Positions 62,467-64,000 of a stretch of DNA of 64,000 bases are shown here, piece after piece. Numbering within the stretch: the first letter of the stretch is position 1; each line of letters opens with the position of its first letter. The stretch lies in NCBI RefSeq assembly GCF_016887565.1, contig NZ_CP069396.1, positions 3,313,001 to 3,377,000 of the forward strand. The letters run 5' to 3'. The notes under the pieces are model-generated. The model was given only the letters and a program-made list of their open reading frames with translations. It made no database searches and was not told the origin of the DNA. A program made the position numbers and the translations under genes. Origin of the DNA: Archangium violaceum. GTDB taxonomy: Bacteria; Myxococcota; Myxococcia; Myxococcales; Myxococcaceae.

Positions 62467-62688
62467 CGCAGCAGGGAGCGGCGTATAGGCAGGATAAAGG
62501 CCGTGTTGAGGGGAGGGCTGGTGCAGAGGGGCCGCTGAGGGCCGCTGACGGGTGCCCCCCGGGCTATGCGGCAGGCCGGTGCGGAGAGAGTGCAGCCTCC
62601 TGGAGGCACACGCCGGCCCAAGGGGCCCCGCCTCCTGGAAGGACGCAGCAGGGGCGTGGGCTTGTGGGGCAGCGCGACTGCTTGGGGC

Positions 62689-62973
62689 TCAACACCACGC
62701 CAGCTGCGCTGGCCCCTGCGCCGGGGCCAGCTGAGCAGGCCACGAGGGCAGCCCCAAGTGCTCCAGAATGGCGCGCACCCCACCAGGAGCCGTCAGGTAC
62801 GCCAGCACCCGCCGCCTGCCCCCACACCTCTGGCAAGTGAAGACGTCCACCAGCAGTGTGGCCAGGTTGTCCCTCACCGCCTCGTACAGCACCGTCCCCT
62901 CCGGCTGCCTCCGCCGGTACGCCCACCCGCGCTCCTCCACCTGCCCCTCCCCAGCTACACCTCGCCAGGGCAC
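62689..62973 (-). pseudogene. IS91 transposase with 370-residue in-frame internal deletion
   Basis: 94 residues: the N-terminus [20 protein letters not shown] to [10 protein letters not shown] is fused in frame to [20 protein letters not shown] and the C-terminus. Zinc-binding N-domain, HUH and catalytic Tyr are all lost. The fusion point is again the CxxCGG motif. Confidence 0.75.
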
Positions 62974-63035
62974 ACGCTACCGTCCGCTTCCCACGGGCCT
63001 GTGTGGAGCCCCTGCCTGCTTGTGGGGTTCGGGGC

Positions 63036-63173
63036 CTACGAGAGCAGAAGGCGCAGGAGGGTCGCGGCCCGCGCTGGGTTGCCTCCTTCCAGGGCCGCCA
63101 GGGCCGCCGCGACGTGCCTTGCTACATTGCTACAGCAGACCCGCGCTGAAGCGCTCTCAACACAGCCCGGCAT
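63036..63173 (-). CDS. Conserved 45-residue ORF of the IS91 element (second copy)
   Basis: It encodes [20 protein letters not shown] then [10 protein letters not shown], the same length as 22537-22674 with a handful of changes and no frameshift. No ribosome site is obvious. It may be a real peptide or just conserved element DNA. Confidence 0.4.
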   Translation of the reverse strand: MPGCVESASARVCCSNVARHVAAALAALEGGNPARAATLLRLLLS

Positions 63174-63258
63174 GGGGTAGGGGACGGCGTAAGCGGCTGG
63201 AACTCCTACGAAAACCGCTCTCGACCGTTCTGGAGCGCTCTGGCCGGAAGCCTCGGGA

Positions 63259-63286
63259 CGCGGGTTCGATTCCCGCCGCCTCCACT
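63259..63286 (+). repeat. Attachment-site core 4
   Basis: Exact 28-bp copy of the ssrA 3' end without a tmRNA body. With core 1 it brackets 59 kb of accessory DNA. The same hairpin (63299-63332) and integrase remnant follow as at core 3. Confidence 0.85.
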
Positions 63287-63298
63287 GGAAGTAAAGAG

Positions 63299-63332
63299 CC
63301 CCGGGCGCCATCAGGCGACCCGGGGTTTTCTT
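63299..63332 (+). terminator. Terminator after att core 4
   Basis: CCCCGGGCGCC/GGCGACCCGGGG stem, ATCA loop and TTTTCTTTTT tail, matching 24297-24330. Confidence 0.7.
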
Positions 63333-63334
63333 TT

Positions 63335-63480
63335 TCCGCTGAAGCCGCCAGCCGCAGCCGGACGAGCTGGTAAGCGCTCGTGGCGCTGGACCTGAAGCTT
63401 CGCCACCTCGGCGCAGAGGGCCTCCCACGGGACGAGGGTGTAGAGGTCGATGGTGTTGCCGCTCTTGCTCCTTCACCCGC
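63335..63480 (-). pseudogene. Tyrosine recombinase, extreme C-terminal fragment
   Basis: The minus strand retains SGNTIDLYTLVPWEALCAEV then AKLQVQ, the nucleophilic-Tyr end of the integrase found at 24340-24660. At about 63467 it is joined to a short piece encoding the earlier RRVKE segment, the intervening HxxR box being deleted. Confidence 0.6.
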
Positions 63481-63551
63481 CGCTTGTAGGAGTGGTGATC
63501 CGTCCGCTGAGATCACAGGCGCACAAAGTGCGCGGGTCTCAGTCTACGGAC

Positions 63552-63665
63552 TCACTTCGAGTTTGAATCTTTGACCCCGACCCATTCGAGAGCTTCCTCG
63601 TTTTCGCCGAAAGTGCGCATCTCAATGGCCTTGCCGTTTCGGAACGTGAAGACATCCATGATAGG
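63552..63665 (-). pseudogene. SnoaL/NTF2-like protein, C-terminal fragment
   Basis: MDVFTFRNGKAIEMRTFGEN then EEALEWVGVKDS resembles the last strands of SnoaL-like (NTF2-fold) proteins. Upstream sequence does not continue the fold. Confidence 0.4.
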
Positions 63666-63776
63666 CGATGGAAAAATGGCAGCGTGAGGCACCGCGAGCC
63701 TGGAGAACGCCAAAAGCGTTCGGAGGGACGCGGGCGGGAGTTTTTCGTAGCGACTTGCGCGGAGAAAAACGGACCG

Positions 63777-63897
63777 CATAAGGCTCGACGGCTCCCTGGC
63801 GTACGCGCAGCAGAAGGGCGACACGCTGAAGGCGGTGGTGGAGAGACTGGGAGTGTCGGAGCCGACGTTGCAGGCGTGGTCGAGCGCGGAGGGGTGA
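63777..63897 (+). pseudogene. Transposase-type HTH fragment
   Basis: GSLAYAQQKGDTLKAVVERL then GVSEPTLQAWSSAEG resembles the helix-turn-helix of small IS3/IS66-type first ORFs; it stops at 63897. The upstream part is missing. Confidence 0.35.
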
Positions 63898-64000
63898 TTG
63901 CGGAGGAGCCCGAGGGCGCCCTCCTCGAGCCATCCTATGGCGTTGCCATCAACGTCGGAATCGATGCGAAGCTCCGCGGATCATGCGCGACGACGATGGT
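63894..64000 (+). CDS. Open frame running off the right edge
   Basis: From GTG 63894 the frame is open to the edge (IAEEPEGALLEPSYGVAINV then GIDAKLRG), with GGAGGG just before. Too short to identify. Confidence 0.25.
   Translation, partial: MIAEEPEGALLEPSYGVAINVGIDAKLRGSCATTM

Larger units (their letters stand above)
62481..63200 (-). mobile_element. Internally deleted IS91-family element
   Basis: It has the conserved terminus (GCGTATAGGCAGGATAAAGG at 62481) and the 5' region of the full element, but the middle of the transposase is gone. The 5' part from about 62860 is homologous to 22380 onward. Confidence 0.75.

Overview
The window is high-GC DNA from a myxobacterium, most likely Cystobacterineae (Archangium, Cystobacter, Stigmatella or Myxococcus relatives). 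The evidence is a tmRNA whose tag reads ANDNVELALAA, a Ser/Thr-kinase/NACHT protein, CARDB, RCC1 and DUF4215 lipoproteins, a SitA-type toxin/immunity pair, and a defensin-like peptide of a kind reported from myxobacteria. Functions are read from sequence motifs only; no database search was possible.

Layout. 1-3.86 kb looks like core genome: the start of an OmpA-like protein and an overlapping pair of M16 peptidases, one catalytic and one not, transcribed leftward. At 3.86-4.22 kb lies a complete tmRNA gene (ssrA). Its 3' end is an integration site: the same 28-bp core recurs at 24,257 and 63,259, and a diverged copy lies at 22,760. Integrase remnants follow three of these cores. Almost everything from 4.2 to about 63.5 kb is therefore accessory DNA accreted at ssrA.

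4.2-12.4 kb holds a broken integrase, an excisionase-like protein, gene scraps, a partial IS66, an intact REP-type (Y1) transposon that cut an sdpA-like gene, and an AraC regulator beside a DoxX-like gene. 12.7-22.7 kb is a four-level nest: an IS91-family element split by a serine-recombinase cassette, split by an IS21, split by a second IS21. All three interrupted genes rejoin in frame on paper. 22.9-25.1 kb has a collagen-like secreted protein and recombination debris. 25.3-31.8 kb is one 2172-residue polyketide synthase (ACP-KS-AT-AT-DH-ACP-hydrolase) lying between two copies of a 42-bp IS91-derived sequence.

32-35.2 kb contains phage-like hypotheticals and a SitA-type toxin remnant with an intact immunity gene. 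35.7-42.2 kb is a tight leftward operon: Ser/Thr kinase fused to a NACHT/STAND ATPase, an acyl-CoA dehydrogenase, and a cyclopropane-fatty-acid-synthase-like methyltransferase. This is the best candidate for an undescribed system. 42.7-45.8 kb is a TetR regulator divergent from a hydrolase/outer-membrane-protein operon, with a striking four-box operator between them. 46-62.3 kb carries RCC1, PQQ-dehydrogenase, S41-peptidase and CARDB proteins separated by IS91 scars, plus a 69-residue defensin-like peptide. 62.5-64 kb is an internally deleted IS91, the last att core and gene scraps.

How it fits together. IS91-family debris is the main sculptor. Six copies of one element end are present, and five junctions fall on one base inside the transposase. 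Much of the cargo is antagonistic or signalling in type: SitA/SitI, SdpA, the defensin-like peptide, the PKS and the kinase-NACHT operon.
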